A stretch of 28,000 nucleotides of DNA. Source: Symbiodinium natans. Taxonomy: Eukaryota; Sar; Dinophyceae; Suessiales; Symbiodiniaceae. Below, piece by piece: positions 1 to 7,741 of this stretch; the first letter of the stretch is position 1, and each line of letters starts with the position of its first letter. The notes under the pieces were generated by a model. It worked only from the letters and a program-made list of their open reading frames with translations, was not told where the DNA came from and ran no database searches. The position numbers and the translations under genes are program-made. The DNA lies in contig CAJNDS010000238.1 of the NCBI GenBank assembly GCA_905221605.1, forward strand, positions 102,501 to 130,500, read 5' to 3'.

Positions 1-368
1 CGCGATCGTGTTCCGAATAATGTTGATGTTAAGGGGGTGGGAAGATTCGTGAAAGACGAAAAACATATATAGAATTTTATCTGTTTCTTATCATGCTGTC
101 AAAATCTTGTTTAATCTTATTTCAAAAATTCGTAATCGTGCCCGCGTGTTTTTTGACTGCTGGCTAAAAGTTCTTCTCTTTAATGTTTCCTATAGATCTT
201 CGAGATTCGTCTTTTTTAGATCTTTCTCTAAACCCCTCTTATGTATATTCTGCCTCACAATCTTTCGCGAACCATTTTAGGACATCTCCCGTGATTCTTG
301 TCTATGCGCCGCCTTCCAGCTGCTGGCATCCACACCAGCAGCCTATGTGGACTGCGCCGGGGCCATGA
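1..368. other. AT-rich flank upstream of first ORF
   Basis: No convincing coding signal in the first 230 bases, which are AT-rich. Composition becomes GC-richer from about 300. It could be promoter, 5' UTR or intron. I see no TATA box or other element worth naming. Confidence 0.3.
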
Positions 369-503
369 ATGAGGGCCAAGATCAAGACCAGGGTCTACGC
401 CACGTTCGAGGGCATGAGCGCGTCCTCGCCCGGGCACACGCGCACTGTCTTGGCCTACGATGTTTCCAAGGGAAAGATATTGATAACGCTAATATGCTTC
501 TAA
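369..503 (+). CDS. candidate first coding exon, 44 codons
   Basis: ATG at 369 directly follows an in-frame TGA and opens a 44-codon frame ending in TAA at 501. The first 36 codons are GC-biased at the third position and read MRAKIKTRVYATFEGM, then a serine/proline stretch, then VLAYDVSKGKI. Composition drops to AT-rich after about 476, as if an exon ended there, but no GT donor is obvious. I do not recognise the family. The ATG context and codon bias support coding. The 3' boundary is unknown. Confidence 0.4.
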   Translation: MRAKIKTRVYATFEGMSASSPGHTRTVLAYDVSKGKILITLICF

Positions 504-766
504 TGGGTTTCCAATATTCGAAAAGTTTTAAACGAAGTGAGTAGGATAATTTACATTCCCCTTTAATTTTACTACTTTCTTATCTTTTCGTATATCATTA
601 CTTGGACTTTTTTTAACAAGCGAATTATATCATGAAAGGTAAAAAAGCCAGGAAAAATGCGAGCGTTATTTGTGCGCTCACTGCTAAGACTCGAGTTTTG
701 AGCGGTTTTCTGAAGCAATCCTCTTTGCGCTTTTCTTGTTTTCCTTGAAAGCCTCCTTGCACCTTT

Positions 767-783
767 GGGGGGGGGGGGGGGGG
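767..783 (+). repeat. poly-G homopolymer
   Basis: A run of 17 G, preceded by an AT-rich stretch with no coding signal (504-766). Length is probably variable or uncertain in assembly. Confidence 0.9.
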
Positions 784-805
784 AAGTAGAAAAAAAACTT
801 TGGCA

Positions 806-895
806 TACTGTTTTCAAAATTTTAGAAATATCCTATTAACAAGGTGTGGCTACTGTTTTCAAAATTTTAGAAATATCCTATTAACAAGGTGTGGC
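806..895 (+). repeat. perfect 45-bp tandem duplication
   Basis: Two identical adjacent 45-bp copies (806-850 and 851-895), each beginning TACTGTTTTC and ending AAGGTGTGGC. Identity is complete by eye, so the duplication is recent or an assembly artefact. Confidence 0.9.
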
Positions 896-1165
896 TTCTC
901 CGTGGCCTTAGCTTAAACCTGAAGTTCTTCATGACAATTGGCGTCGTCGGTGCCCTGGGCTTGAAGCTTCAAGTTTTTCATGAACATGATGTTCCCACGG
1001 CCTTCACTTGGAAATTGAAGTTTTGTTGTAGAAATTGCCCTCGGCTCGAAACGTCAGTTTTTCCTGCAAACATGCCTTCAGATAACATTTCATTCTTTCG
1101 GAAGAATTGGTGTTCCCGTGGCCTTCGACTTGAAACTTCAAGTTTTCATGGAAAATCTTCGCACC
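896..1165 (+). repeat. degenerate tandem repeat with palindromic core
   Basis: A motif of the type GTGGCCTTnnnCTTGAAACT followed by TCAAGTTTTTCATG recurs at irregular spacing (near 897, 945, 995, 1040 and 1120). One copy has the perfect palindrome CTTGAAGCTTCAAG near 960. Copies are well diverged. A 103-codon frame crosses the block, but repeat structure explains it better than a protein. Confidence 0.55.
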
Positions 1166-1202
1166 TGACGAAGCAAGCCCCTATCTGCATCCTAACCTAG
1201 CA

Positions 1203-1342
1203 AACCCTAAACCCTAAACACCAAACCCTAAACCCCAAACCCTAAACCCTAAACCCTGATCCCTAAACCCTAAACCCTAAACCCGAAACCCGAAACCCGA
1301 AACCCGAAACCCGAAACCCTAAACCCTAAACCCTAACCCAAC
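1203..1342 (+). repeat. telomere-like CCCTAAA array with CCCGAAA variant block
   Basis: About 19 heptamers of CCCTAAA type. A central block of CCCGAAA units is locally homogenised. It lies immediately 5' of the candidate exon at 1370, so it would occupy the 3' part of an intron. Confidence 0.95.
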
Positions 1343-1369
1343 CTACGAACTGCCAACTCCCATCTCCAG

Positions 1370-1420
1370 GAGATGGCGAAAGCCGACGGGGAGGTCCGTT
1401 GGAGTGATACTGGCAATAGG
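1370..1420 (+). CDS. candidate internal exon between telomere-like arrays
   Basis: Acceptor CATCTCCAG then 17 in-phase codons (EMAKADGEVRWSDTGNR), ending exactly at a donor that is itself the heptamer, AGG/GTTTAGGGC. Length 51 nt, phase 0 to 0. A CCCTAAA array lies upstream and a TTTAGGG-type array downstream (1421-1442). No family recognised. It is short, and the call rests on splice context and codon choice. Confidence 0.45.
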
Positions 1421-1505
1421 GTTTAGGGCTTAGGGCTTAGGATTTCGGAGCTAGATATACGTTTAACCCCAGCTTTTCCTGGCCTACCCTCGTTGAACTC
1501 TTTCA

Positions 1506-1564
1506 GCCCATATATATGTGTATATATATATATATACATATGTGTGTGCATATATGTATGTGTT
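1506..1564. repeat. TA/TG microsatellite
   Basis: Imperfect alternating purine-pyrimidine run (TATATG, TGTGTG, CATATA). No coding content. Confidence 0.85.
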
Positions 1565-1795
1565 TTTCAGGGCCCACCTTGTAATAGCAAACCCAGGAGG
1601 GACTAGATTTTAAAGACTACTCCGGGGAGTTTGATGCTCGCCAACCTTCAGCCCAAGCAACCCTTGCAAGCCCCGTGAAGCTCCCTCAACTCCTGAAGAC
1701 CGCCCTTTGCCCGTTCCGATTCCCTCACAAGCCCTAAGCCCTGAATCATCCCCCCCAAGCCCCCAACCTTAATCCCAAAACCCTCAACCAACCAA

Positions 1796-1850
1796 CCCTA
1801 AACCTTAAACCCTAAACCTTAAACCCTAAGCCCTAAACCCGAAAGGGTTC
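1796..1850 (+). repeat. telomere-like CCCTAAA/CCTTAAA array
   Basis: About seven imperfect heptamers alternating CCCTAAA with CCTTAAA. Located just 5' of the candidate exon at 1862. Confidence 0.85.
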
Positions 1851-1861
1851 CGCAGCGCCAG

Positions 1862-1917
1862 GTGAAAGCCCCGACGGCTTCGCTTTTCTCTGGCCTCCGG
1901 CAGGCCGGGGTTGGGCG
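1862..1917 (+). CDS. candidate internal exon
   Basis: Acceptor CGCAGCGCCAG, then VKAPTASLFSGLRQAGVG with high GC3, ending at donor GTCAGC (phase 0 to 2). The start phase matches the phase-0 end of the exon at 1370-1420, so the two could join. Family unknown. Confidence 0.4.
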
Positions 1918-1945
1918 GTCAGCAGAGACCCGCACATCCTCGAAT

Positions 1946-2024
1946 AACCCCTTAATTGAGGAATATCCCGTAAATCATACTAGGGTTGCTAGTATAATTT
2001 AAGGTATTCCTTAATTAAAGGGTT
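1946..2024. mobile_element. foldback MITE-like element, family B copy 1
   Basis: A 79-bp near-palindrome. The left arm AACCCCTTAATTGAGGAATA is mirrored by a right arm ending TATTCCTTAATTAAAGGGTT, with CATACTAG / CTAGTAT pairing around the centre. A second copy lies at 7666-7741. No coding capacity, so it would be non-autonomous. Confidence 0.6.
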
Positions 2025-2310
2025 CTGGAGTTTCCGGGAAGGGGCCAGGGTCGAAGGAGCTTTCGGAGTCAGGGAGTTGAGGGTTTTAGGGTTTTGGGGT
2101 TTGCTGTCCTGGGGTCGTTTTTGTTGTTGGTTTCTTCTTGTTGCGTTTGCTGCTTTTTGCTGCAGGGAGACGGGGGGGGGCGATTGGCTGCCGGAGATCC
2201 CAGATGCTTCGCTCAGGCCTCGACATTGGCGCACAATCTTCCATCAGTGCTGGGCCCTCCAAACACCACGATCTGGGAGTTTCCGAAAATAACCGAAAAG
2301 AAAAACATCC

Positions 2311-2360
2311 AAATAGTAGGATTCCCTTACACGAAGGACCCCAATTAAGGTACCCCGAAC
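2311..2360 (-). mobile_element. fragment of dispersed repeat family C
   Basis: On the minus strand this reads GGTACCTTAATTGGGGTCC followed by GTAAGGGAATCCTACTA. It matches the core of the copies at 3571-3680 and 14511-14712, which share TGCAAGGGAATCCT / TGTAAGGGAATCCT. Truncated relative to the 14.5-kb copy. Confidence 0.45.
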
Positions 2361-2402
2361 TTCGGAAACCCCATTTACCTGCTCCCCTCGGAACGACTCC
2401 AG

Positions 2403-2456
2403 GCCCAAGCGGATGCCAAGAAGAAGAAGCCGAGCGTCGTGGCCGCGAGCTCAAAG
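2403..2456 (+). CDS. candidate lysine-rich exon
   Basis: After acceptor GAACGACTCCAG, 18 codons read AQADAKKKKPSVVAASSK. The basic/small-residue composition resembles the linker-type island at 3136. No clear GT donor follows (TCAAAG then CCTTTTT), so the end is uncertain. Family unknown. Confidence 0.35.
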
Positions 2457-2480
2457 CCTTTTTCCCCACGCGGTCATAGA

Positions 2481-2568
2481 TTGGGATGTTCCCCGTCCTT
2501 AATATGGATTCTACTGGGGGGCTGCTACAATCTCTATTCAGGATTGTTAATAAGGGGGAACATCCCAA
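2481..2568. mobile_element. MITE-like element, family A copy 1
   Basis: 88 bp with perfect 14-bp terminal inverted repeats, TTGGGATGTTCCCC and GGGGAACATCCCAA. A second copy at 16918-17009 shares the terminus and the internal CCGTCCTTA. Too short to encode a transposase. No clear target-site duplication at this copy. Confidence 0.65.
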
Positions 2569-2934
2569 GTCATTTTGGTAGTCGGTGTATTGTTTTTCTA
2601 AGGGACCCGAAAAGTCATGATTCTTAAGGAGGGGTTCCAAAACAGTGGAGTCTATGGTCGGGAGCTCGTCAGATGTCGAGAGCGCGAGGTTGAAGACAAG
2701 AGCCGAAAAAATTGCCTCGATGATCCCCTTGCAGCCCACCGTCTAGCATAGGGGCCTAAATGATTAGAATCGGGTTTGGGGGGGCTATTGCTTTTTTATG
2801 AAGGGACCATAAAGGAATATTATTAGTAATTATCCCGACCCTATAGTACCCACTGTTTACCTTGGACTATGCCCAAAACTCCCTCCAATTCCGAAACAGC
2901 CTCCCTCCTCCCTCCCTCCTAGTAAGCATCAGAA
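2569..2934. other. non-coding spacer
   Basis: AT-rich, with short phrases such as CCCTATAGTACCC that recur near 3710-3790, suggesting further degraded repeat copies. A minus-strand 217-codon frame covers 2086-2739. It runs through the family A and C repeats and lacks convincing protein texture. Confidence 0.35.
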
Positions 2935-3130
2935 CCTAAACCCAAAACCCTCCCTAAACCCTGAGCCCCTAAGCTCTTAAGCCCTACAGTAGCCCCTAAA
3001 CCCCCCAAAAAACCCTCCCTAAACACCTAAACCCTCAAGCCCTAGCCCCGAAGCCCCCATAAATCCTCCCTGAGCCCCTAAACCCTCAAGCCCTTAACCC
3101 CTCAACCCCCCGCCCCCAAAAAAACCCCGC
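2935..3130 (+). repeat. degenerate CCCTAAA-type array
   Basis: Heavily diverged C-rich telomere-like repeat (CCCTAAA, CCCTCAAG, CCCCTAAG, CCCTCCCTAAAC). It leads directly into the acceptor of the island at 3136. Confidence 0.75.
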
Positions 3131-3135
3131 AAAAG

Positions 3136-3237
3136 CCCGAGGTGGTCAAGAAGCCAAAGGTCGCGGAGGAGGAGGTCCAAGAGGCGCCCGCTGCCGCTGC
3201 GGCGCCGGAGGCGCTCCTTGGGCGGAGGACCTTGGGA
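3136..3237 (+). CDS. candidate Lys/Glu/Ala-rich exon
   Basis: Acceptor CCCCGCAAAAG, then 34 codons in phase 0: PEVVKKPKVAEEEVQEAP, five alanines, then PEALLGRRTLG. Donor GTTTAAAAG. Strong GC3 bias, with charged and alanine-rich low-complexity sequence typical of a flexible linker. No domain visible. It may belong with the islands at 2403 and 4463, which have similar character. Confidence 0.5.
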
Positions 3238-3274
3238 GTTTAAAAGCTCGGAGTGGTTGCTGAATATCATTCCT

Positions 3275-3550
3275 TTAGGGTATGGTTACAAGTCCGTCCG
3301 TGGATGCGTCTTTGATTTCGAATTCCAACGTCAAAAATCGTGCAACGCATATTTGGAACGTATTCCGACGTTGCATCTGCGCCGTCGAGGAGAAACTTCC
3401 CCGTTCGTAATTCCACAGCGCGCTTTCGTCGTCGCCGCCCAATACGCGTAAGAAAACGCCGACGTCCTCCGGCGTCGCATCGAACTGGATCGAAAAATCC
3501 AATACAGCGAACTGTATAGTTATACTACAAGAATAACCCCCAAAACCCAA
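3275..3550 (-). CDS. minus-strand 91-codon ORF in CpG-rich island, unknown family
   Basis: The minus strand encodes 91 codons with good protein texture: QFDATPEDVGVFLRVLGG, then DDESALWNYERGSFSS, then a hydrophobic/acidic C-terminal part. The DNA (about 3290-3500) is dense in CpG (CGTCGTCGCCG, CGCCGACG), unlike its surroundings, and orientation is opposite to other credible exons. It may be a foreign or mobile insert. A + strand frame of 77 codons overlaps (3218-3451) but reads less naturally. Family unknown. Confidence 0.45.
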   Translation of the reverse strand: MGFGGYSCSITIQFAVLDFSIQFDATPEDVGVFLRVLGGDDESALWNYERGSFSSTAQMQRRNTFQICVARFLTLEFEIKDASTDGLVTIP

Positions 3551-3570
3551 GAGACTTGGGGGGTTTGCGA

Positions 3571-3680
3571 TATTAGGGGTACCTTGTTGGGGGGCAAGTT
3601 GGGGCCTTCTATTTGCAAGGGAATCCTACTACGTGGGATCTATTTTAGGGGTTCCCTTCTTTTCGTAAAGCCCCATATAG
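3571..3680 (+). mobile_element. dispersed repeat family C, copy 2
   Basis: Contains ATTAGGGGTACCTTGTTGG, then GCAAGGGAATCCTACTAC, then CTATTTTAGGGGTTCCC, the same order as at 14640-14712. No coding capacity. Confidence 0.5.
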
Positions 3681-4198
3681 GATGCGGAAGATATATATAT
3701 ATATTATCCCCTAAGATGGTCCCTATATAGTTAGACTATTGTAATCCCCAAAACCCCACTTTAAGTATTAAGGCCCCTATAGTAGGCAGGAATCGTGCAT
3801 GTGGTTATATTTAGAAACCCGAGGAAGATTGTAACAACATGTTCTTTTATTATGAGTCTAAAGGTCAGTACAGGTTGAAGGCTTCGGGGTTAGGAGTTTC
3901 GCACCGGTTGGAGACTCCAGGTCTCTAGGTTGTCTTGAGGGCTTAGTGTTGCGGATGTTTAACAGCGTTCGTCGTTTCATAAGCTGTTATCACAGAGCCT
4001 GTGTTGGGGTGAAACAGCGCGTGGACATCTGCAGCTAATGCCCCTTCTCGGAAAGCCAATGGGCTCCCGCCGGCCCAAAAAAAAGCAACAGCAGGCACAG
4101 GCCTCGCAGCTTGAACCCCACTGAAAAACCCTATAAAGCCTAAGAGTCATTAAGCTGGAGGTGCGTTTTGTTGGGTCCGAGCTGCATGCTTCTTGCAG
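3681..4198. other. non-coding spacer before exon at 4199
   Basis: Holds a short (TA)n at 3691-3705 and AT-rich repeat debris. From about 3840 it has mixed composition without a credible exon. The last bases form the pyrimidine-rich acceptor TGCTTCTTGCAG. Confidence 0.4.
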
Positions 4199-4293
4199 AG
4201 GCAACCGGCCTTGGCTTGGGCGCGTACGACAGCGGCAGCGAGGCGTGGGTCAAGTTCCCTTCAGGATTCGACGACTTGCCTCCAGAACCACCC
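4199..4293 (+). CDS. candidate internal exon, unknown family
   Basis: After a good acceptor (GCATGCTTCTTGCAG) the frame reads ATGLGLGAYDSGSEAWVK, then FPSGFDDLPPEPP, starting with two bases of a split codon. GC3 is high and residue texture convincing. The frame then runs into an A-rich/T-rich stretch (4294-4370), so the exon end is uncertain. I do not recognise the domain. Confidence 0.5.
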
Positions 4294-4462
4294 AAAAAAA
4301 ATGTCTTCTTCCTCACTCCGGCAATATTGGGACAATTATTCCTAATCCTTTTTTTTTTTTGGGGGGGGGGGTTCTTAAGCGACTGATATGGAGTTTTCCA
4401 TGGTGGCCGTAACGGCGGTATCAACACACTTGGGGATGGCCGCCTTAGTCGAAGTAAAGCAG

Positions 4463-4511
4463 GACGAGAGCGAGGAGGAGGATGAGGAGGAAAGCCAAGA
4501 GCCTCGGCCGG
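4463..4511 (+). CDS. candidate acidic exon abutting TTTAGGG array
   Basis: Acceptor GAAGTAAAGCAG, then DESEEEDEEESQEPRP, ending GG at donor GTTTAGGGT. Another frame (arginine-rich) is also open, so the frame is not certain. The acidic reading resembles linker sequence of nuclear or chaperone proteins. That is texture, not homology. Confidence 0.45.
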
Positions 4512-4568
4512 GTTTAGGGTCTATTGTTTAGGGTTTAGGGTTTAGGGTTTAGGGTTTAGGGTTTAGGG
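4512..4568 (+). repeat. telomere-like TTTAGGG array
   Basis: About eight TTTAGGG units beginning exactly at the proposed donor of the preceding exon. Confidence 0.95.
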
Positions 4569-4625
4569 CAAGGGCTGAAAGTTTCTGGGTCGGGGCGTGC
4601 GATGTGCTTCTTCACCGGGCCATAG

Positions 4626-4697
4626 GTCGACATCCCGGCAAAGGAGATAAGAAAAGAGAGGATCCACGAAGAGGTTGAAGTTCCAGCCTTTCGGAGG
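4626..4697 (+). CDS. candidate internal exon, 24 codons
   Basis: Acceptor CACCGGGCCATAG, then VDIPAKEIRKERIHEE followed by VEVPAFRR, ending at donor AGG/GTTTAGGG. Exactly 72 nt, phase 0 to 0. Amphipathic charged helix texture. Family unknown. Phase does not match the acidic reading of 4463-4511 but does match its arginine-rich frame. Confidence 0.5.
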
Positions 4698-5002
4698 GTT
4701 TAGGGTTTAACTGAAACCGAGTCTTCACGAGCACTGAAGACCGATCCCGCCGAGGATAAGAGCGGATGAGCATGGCGCCAGAGATGCCGAGACGAGAGCA
4801 GCTCCAAGAAACTCAGAAGTACCCAAAACCCGGACTGAGAGGGCAAGGGCTCCTCCAAACCCCTGACGTCAGCTCCTCAGAAGTCACGAGAGCTGGTACT
4901 TCATGGGAAGAGAATGGGGTGGGCGGGCCTGCCCCAAATACCCCCAAAGCCCTGAAGGGAGCGATGGCCCCCCTCCCCCCGCCCCCAAACCCTTGTACAT
5001 AG

Positions 5003-5178
5003 GAGGCTCCGCAAGGCCTTTCAACCTCGAGCTCCATCTTGAATGGCGCGCATCCTTGAAGCAGAGCACCTACGGACCTACAGAAGCTGCTGAGGATGGG
5101 GCTCGAGCGGATGTGAGAGACGTCCTTTCGCTTGCGAGGATCCAAATGGCTTGCCCGAGGGGCCTTGACAGCCTTAGG
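5003..5178 (+). CDS. candidate exon, 58 codons
   Basis: Acceptor CCCTTGTACATAG. The frame reads RPFNLELHLEWRASLKQS, then YGPTEAAEDGARADVRDV, then LSLARIQMACPRGLDSLR, up to donor GTATAC. Codon bias and alternating polar/apolar texture are good. Upstream (4713-5002) an open frame continues at lower quality, with proline-rich sequence. Family unknown. Confidence 0.5.
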
Positions 5179-5227
5179 GTATACGGGTCGCCTTGCAAAC
5201 CCAGCTTTCAATGAACAGTGCAGATGA

Positions 5228-5494
5228 CTCGGAAATGCTGGTCGACTTCGCTCTTGCGACGCCCTTTTCTTGCGCGCTAGCGATGTGGAAGCTCACGCTG
5301 TCGAGAGTCGGGCGCTGCAGGCCTTGTACACTCAAAGCTTGTTCTTACCACTCCAGATCTCCCTTATCCTCTTGCCAATGGCGGCAGCAGATGTGCAGCA
5401 GATGCGGTATTCCTTGGATCTTCGTCCGCAAGAGAGAGTTCATAAGATGTCCCTTCGGACAAATAGGGTCCTTCCTCTGAGGCTCCGGGACTGA
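5228..5494 (+). CDS. candidate exon(s), open 88-codon frame
   Basis: Open without stops from 5228 to TGA at 5492. Includes RASDVEAHAVESRALQALYT, a hydrophobic stretch, then MAAADVQQMRYSLDLRPQER. An internal acceptor (ACCACTCCAG, exon from 5357) offers an alternative start. The hydrophobic segment LFLPLQISLILLPMAAA could be a membrane segment or untranslated intron 3' end. Followed by a TTTAGGG-type array. Family unknown. Confidence 0.45.
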   Translation, partial: LGNAGRLRSCDALFLRASDVEAHAVESRALQALYTQSLFLPLQISLILLPMAAADVQQMRYSLDLRPQERVHKMSLRTNRVLPLRLRD

Positions 5495-5504
5495 TGGGCT
5501 TCGG

Positions 5505-5555
5505 GTTCAGGGTTTAGGGTTTTGGGTTCAGGGTTTAGGTTTTAGGGTTTAGGGT
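5505..5555 (+). repeat. telomere-like TTTAGGG/TTCAGGG array
   Basis: Imperfect G-rich heptamers (GGGTTCAGGGTTTAGGG, GGGTTTTGGG) downstream of the open frame ending at 5494. Nothing coding follows until 5714, but a short CCCTAAA array at 5673-5696 precedes the next exon. Confidence 0.85.
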
Positions 5556-5713
5556 AATCAGTTGCTTCTGAAGGTGCATAGCAGAGCACAGACTTCAAAT
5601 CCAATCTGCTCCCATCCCGCAAGCGATCACAACAAAAGGCGCAGATTTTTCCACCGAAGCTTCTGACAACCAACCCTAAACCTAAACCCTAAACCGGCTG
5701 TTCGTGTGCCCAG

Positions 5714-5772
5714 GCAGAAGAGGGCGTGGCAGCGCTCGATCGCACAGAGTCGCAGGCCCCTGTCCTTTCCCA
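5714..5772 (+). CDS. candidate internal exon with GTAGGCCC donor
   Basis: Acceptor GTTCGTGTGCCCAG, then AEEGVAALDRTESQAPVLS plus CA, meeting donor GTAGGCCCTTG at 5773. Flanked upstream by CCCTAAA repeats. 59 nt, phase 0 to 2. High GC3. Family unknown. The donor starts a repeated element also seen after the exon ending at 19054. Confidence 0.55.
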
Positions 5773-5874
5773 GTAGGCCCTTGTTCCGTTTCTGTAGGGT
5801 TTAGATTCCCTGACAGACCCCTTCAAACCAAAACGGGCACCCTTTTTATTCCTGGGTTATTCTTGGGTCTAGAC
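5773..5874 (+). mobile_element. introner-like repeated intron start, family D copy 1
   Basis: Begins at the donor GTAGGCCCTT and aligns over about 100 bp with 19055-19160: GTAGGCCCTT, a GGGTTTAG motif, TTCCCT, CCCCT, AAACC, GGGCACC, then TATTCTTGGGTCTAGAC. Both copies start at an exon end, which suggests spread of intron sequence or a repeat that supplies a splice site. Embedded telomere-like GGGTTTAG in both. Confidence 0.6.
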
Positions 5875-7082
5875 GAAAGGAGGATGCATGCTGTTGACAG
5901 GGGAGGCCGTAAGCATTCTGTTTGGGACCTTCTTGGCAGATGCAGAATCGACATGTTTGTTGCTTAGTTCACGTTGAGCTTGACAGGATGTGGTTGGCAT
6001 GCCAGAGCGTTCCGAGTCGTCTGCGACAGCTCGACAGCGGTTGCTTCAGTTCGTTGTCGTCTCTGCCCTACCCAGAAGGAGATAGCATCACCCCATCCAC
6101 GCACTCCTTCCACACCATCGGCCCGGTGTGGGGCGCAGCTTGCAACGGGTATTCCCCATGCTCCTTGGGGCCAACACGCCATGGGTGAGTTTGGCGAATG
6201 ACAGCAGGGCGATGGGCTAACGCGCCTGTTGGGGGGGCAAGCCGGCCAGGAAGGTGCTCTGGGCACCATGCATGGTAAGTCTCGCATCCTATGCTGTTGA
6301 CAGGGGAGGATGTAAGCATTCTGTTTGGGACCTTCTTGGCAGATGCAGAATCGACATGTTTGTTGCTTAGTTCGCGTTGAGCTTGACAGGATGTGGTTGG
6401 CATGCCAGAGCCTTCCGGCTTCAGTTCGTTGTCGTCTCCGCCCTACCCAGAAGGAGATAGCATCACCCCATCCACGCACTCCTTCCACACCATCGGCCCG
6501 GTGTGGGGCGCAGCTTGCAACGGGTATTCCCCATGCTCCTTGGGGCCAACACGCCATGGGTGAGTTTGGCGAATGACAGCAGGGCGATGGGCTAACGCGC
6601 CTGTTGGGGGGGCAAGCCGGCCAGGAAGGTGCTCTGGGCACCATGCATGGTAAGTCTCGCATCCTATGCTGTTGACAGGGGAGGATGTAAGCATTCTGTT
6701 TGGGACCTTCTTGGCAGATGCAGAATCGACATGTTTGTTGCTTAGTTCGCGTTGAGCTTGACACGATGAGGTTGGCATGCCAGAGCCTTCCGGCTTCAGT
6801 TCGTTGTCGTCTCCGCCCTACCCAGAAGGAGATAGCATCACCCCATCCACGCACTCCTTCCACACCATCGGCCCGGTGTGGGGCGCAGCTTGCAACGGGT
6901 ATTCCCCATGCTCCTTGGGGCCAACACGCCATGGGTGAGTTTGGCGAATGACAGCAGGGCGATGGGCTAACGCGCCTGTTGGGGGGCAAGCCGGCCAGGA
7001 AGGTGCTCTGGGCACCATGCATGGTAAGTCTCGCATCCTGGCTACGAAAGGAGGATGCATGCTGTTGACAGGGGAGGCCGTT
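5875..7082 (+). repeat. tandem array of ~375-bp units carrying splice-like signals
   Basis: Three near-identical units. Spacing is 403 bp between units 1 and 2 (unit 1 has a 28-bp insertion) and 375 bp between units 2 and 3. A partial fourth copy of the unit start lies at 7043-7082. Each unit contains CTTCTTGGCAG followed by an open frame MQNRHVCCLV...TPSARCGAQL, then ATGG/GTGAGTTTGG, and later CATG/GTAAGTCTCG. So each unit has acceptor, possible exon of ~217 nt and two consensus donors. The minus strand is open for 380 codons, probably because 375 is divisible by 3. Confidence 0.8.
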
Positions 7083-7560
7083 ATTCCCAGTGCATGAACT
7101 TGTCACGACGAGTGCGGCCGATGCTTAAATCCTGCATATGCTATGCGGTCAACATAAATGGCTACAACTCTGGTTTTTCTCTGATGACTTGAAGTGCGCA
7201 AGCAGCCTTTAGCACTGAAACCTTTTTGGATGCCGAGTTCAGTGTTGTGCTTGCATTGTGCAGCTCTCATGCCGAGGTGGACCGTGTTACGGCGTGTTTC
7301 AGTTCAGTTCAGCAATGTACTAATTAGAGAACTATCCAATGGTTCTTTTGTTGTGCTATCTTGTCATGCTTCACTTTGGTCCTCAAGAACACCTGCAAGA
7401 CGTGGGCAAGGAAGAGGCGAAAGGCAAAAGCACTCAACCACAAAACCGGTCGTAGAGATCCAGATTGCTGGGAAAAGTGCCACAAAAGATGCACATTGGT
7501 GCCCCAATGCCTTTTTTTAGCACCTAAACCCAAAACCCTCAACCCTACTCGCTAGCCCCT
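7083..7560. other. spacer without credible exon
   Basis: Mixed composition. A 108-codon + frame (7194-7520) has weak protein texture and overlapping alternatives. A short CCTAAACCC stretch occurs at 7520-7545, just before the island at 7586. Confidence 0.35.
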
Positions 7561-7585
7561 CCCCACCCCCTGCTGCCACTGCCAG

Positions 7586-7627
7586 GTTGAGAAGCAGCTG
7601 AAGGCCCCAGCAAAGCGGGAGGGATGA
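7586..7627 (+). CDS. candidate small exon VEKQLKAPAKREG
   Basis: Acceptor TGCCACTGCCAG, then 13 codons and TGA. No GT donor fits before the stop, so it could be a terminal exon or end at a non-GT site. Lys/Glu-rich helical texture like the islands at 9756 and 12842. Low certainty because of length. Confidence 0.35.
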   Translation, partial: VEKQLKAPAKREG

Positions 7628-7665
7628 GTTTGGGGCAATGCGGGTGTAGGGAGGCTGCGAAGAAG

Positions 7666-7741
7666 CCCTTAACTGAGGAATATTCCTTAGATCATACTAG
7701 AGATCCCTATATCATTTCAGGCATATTCCTTAGTTCAGGGG
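7666..7741. mobile_element. foldback MITE-like element, family B copy 2
   Basis: CCCTTAACTGAGGAATATTC at the left is mirrored by CATATTCCTTAGTTCAGGGG at the right. The internal ATCATACTAG also occurs in copy 1. The two copies are far apart and clearly homologous. Confidence 0.6.

Noticed and set aside
5964-7106. 380-codon minus-strand ORF
   Set aside because: It is produced by the ~375-bp tandem repeat, whose period is divisible by three. The frame shifts register between copies because of G-run length and still stays open. Composition is Pro/Cys/Trp-rich with no domain texture.
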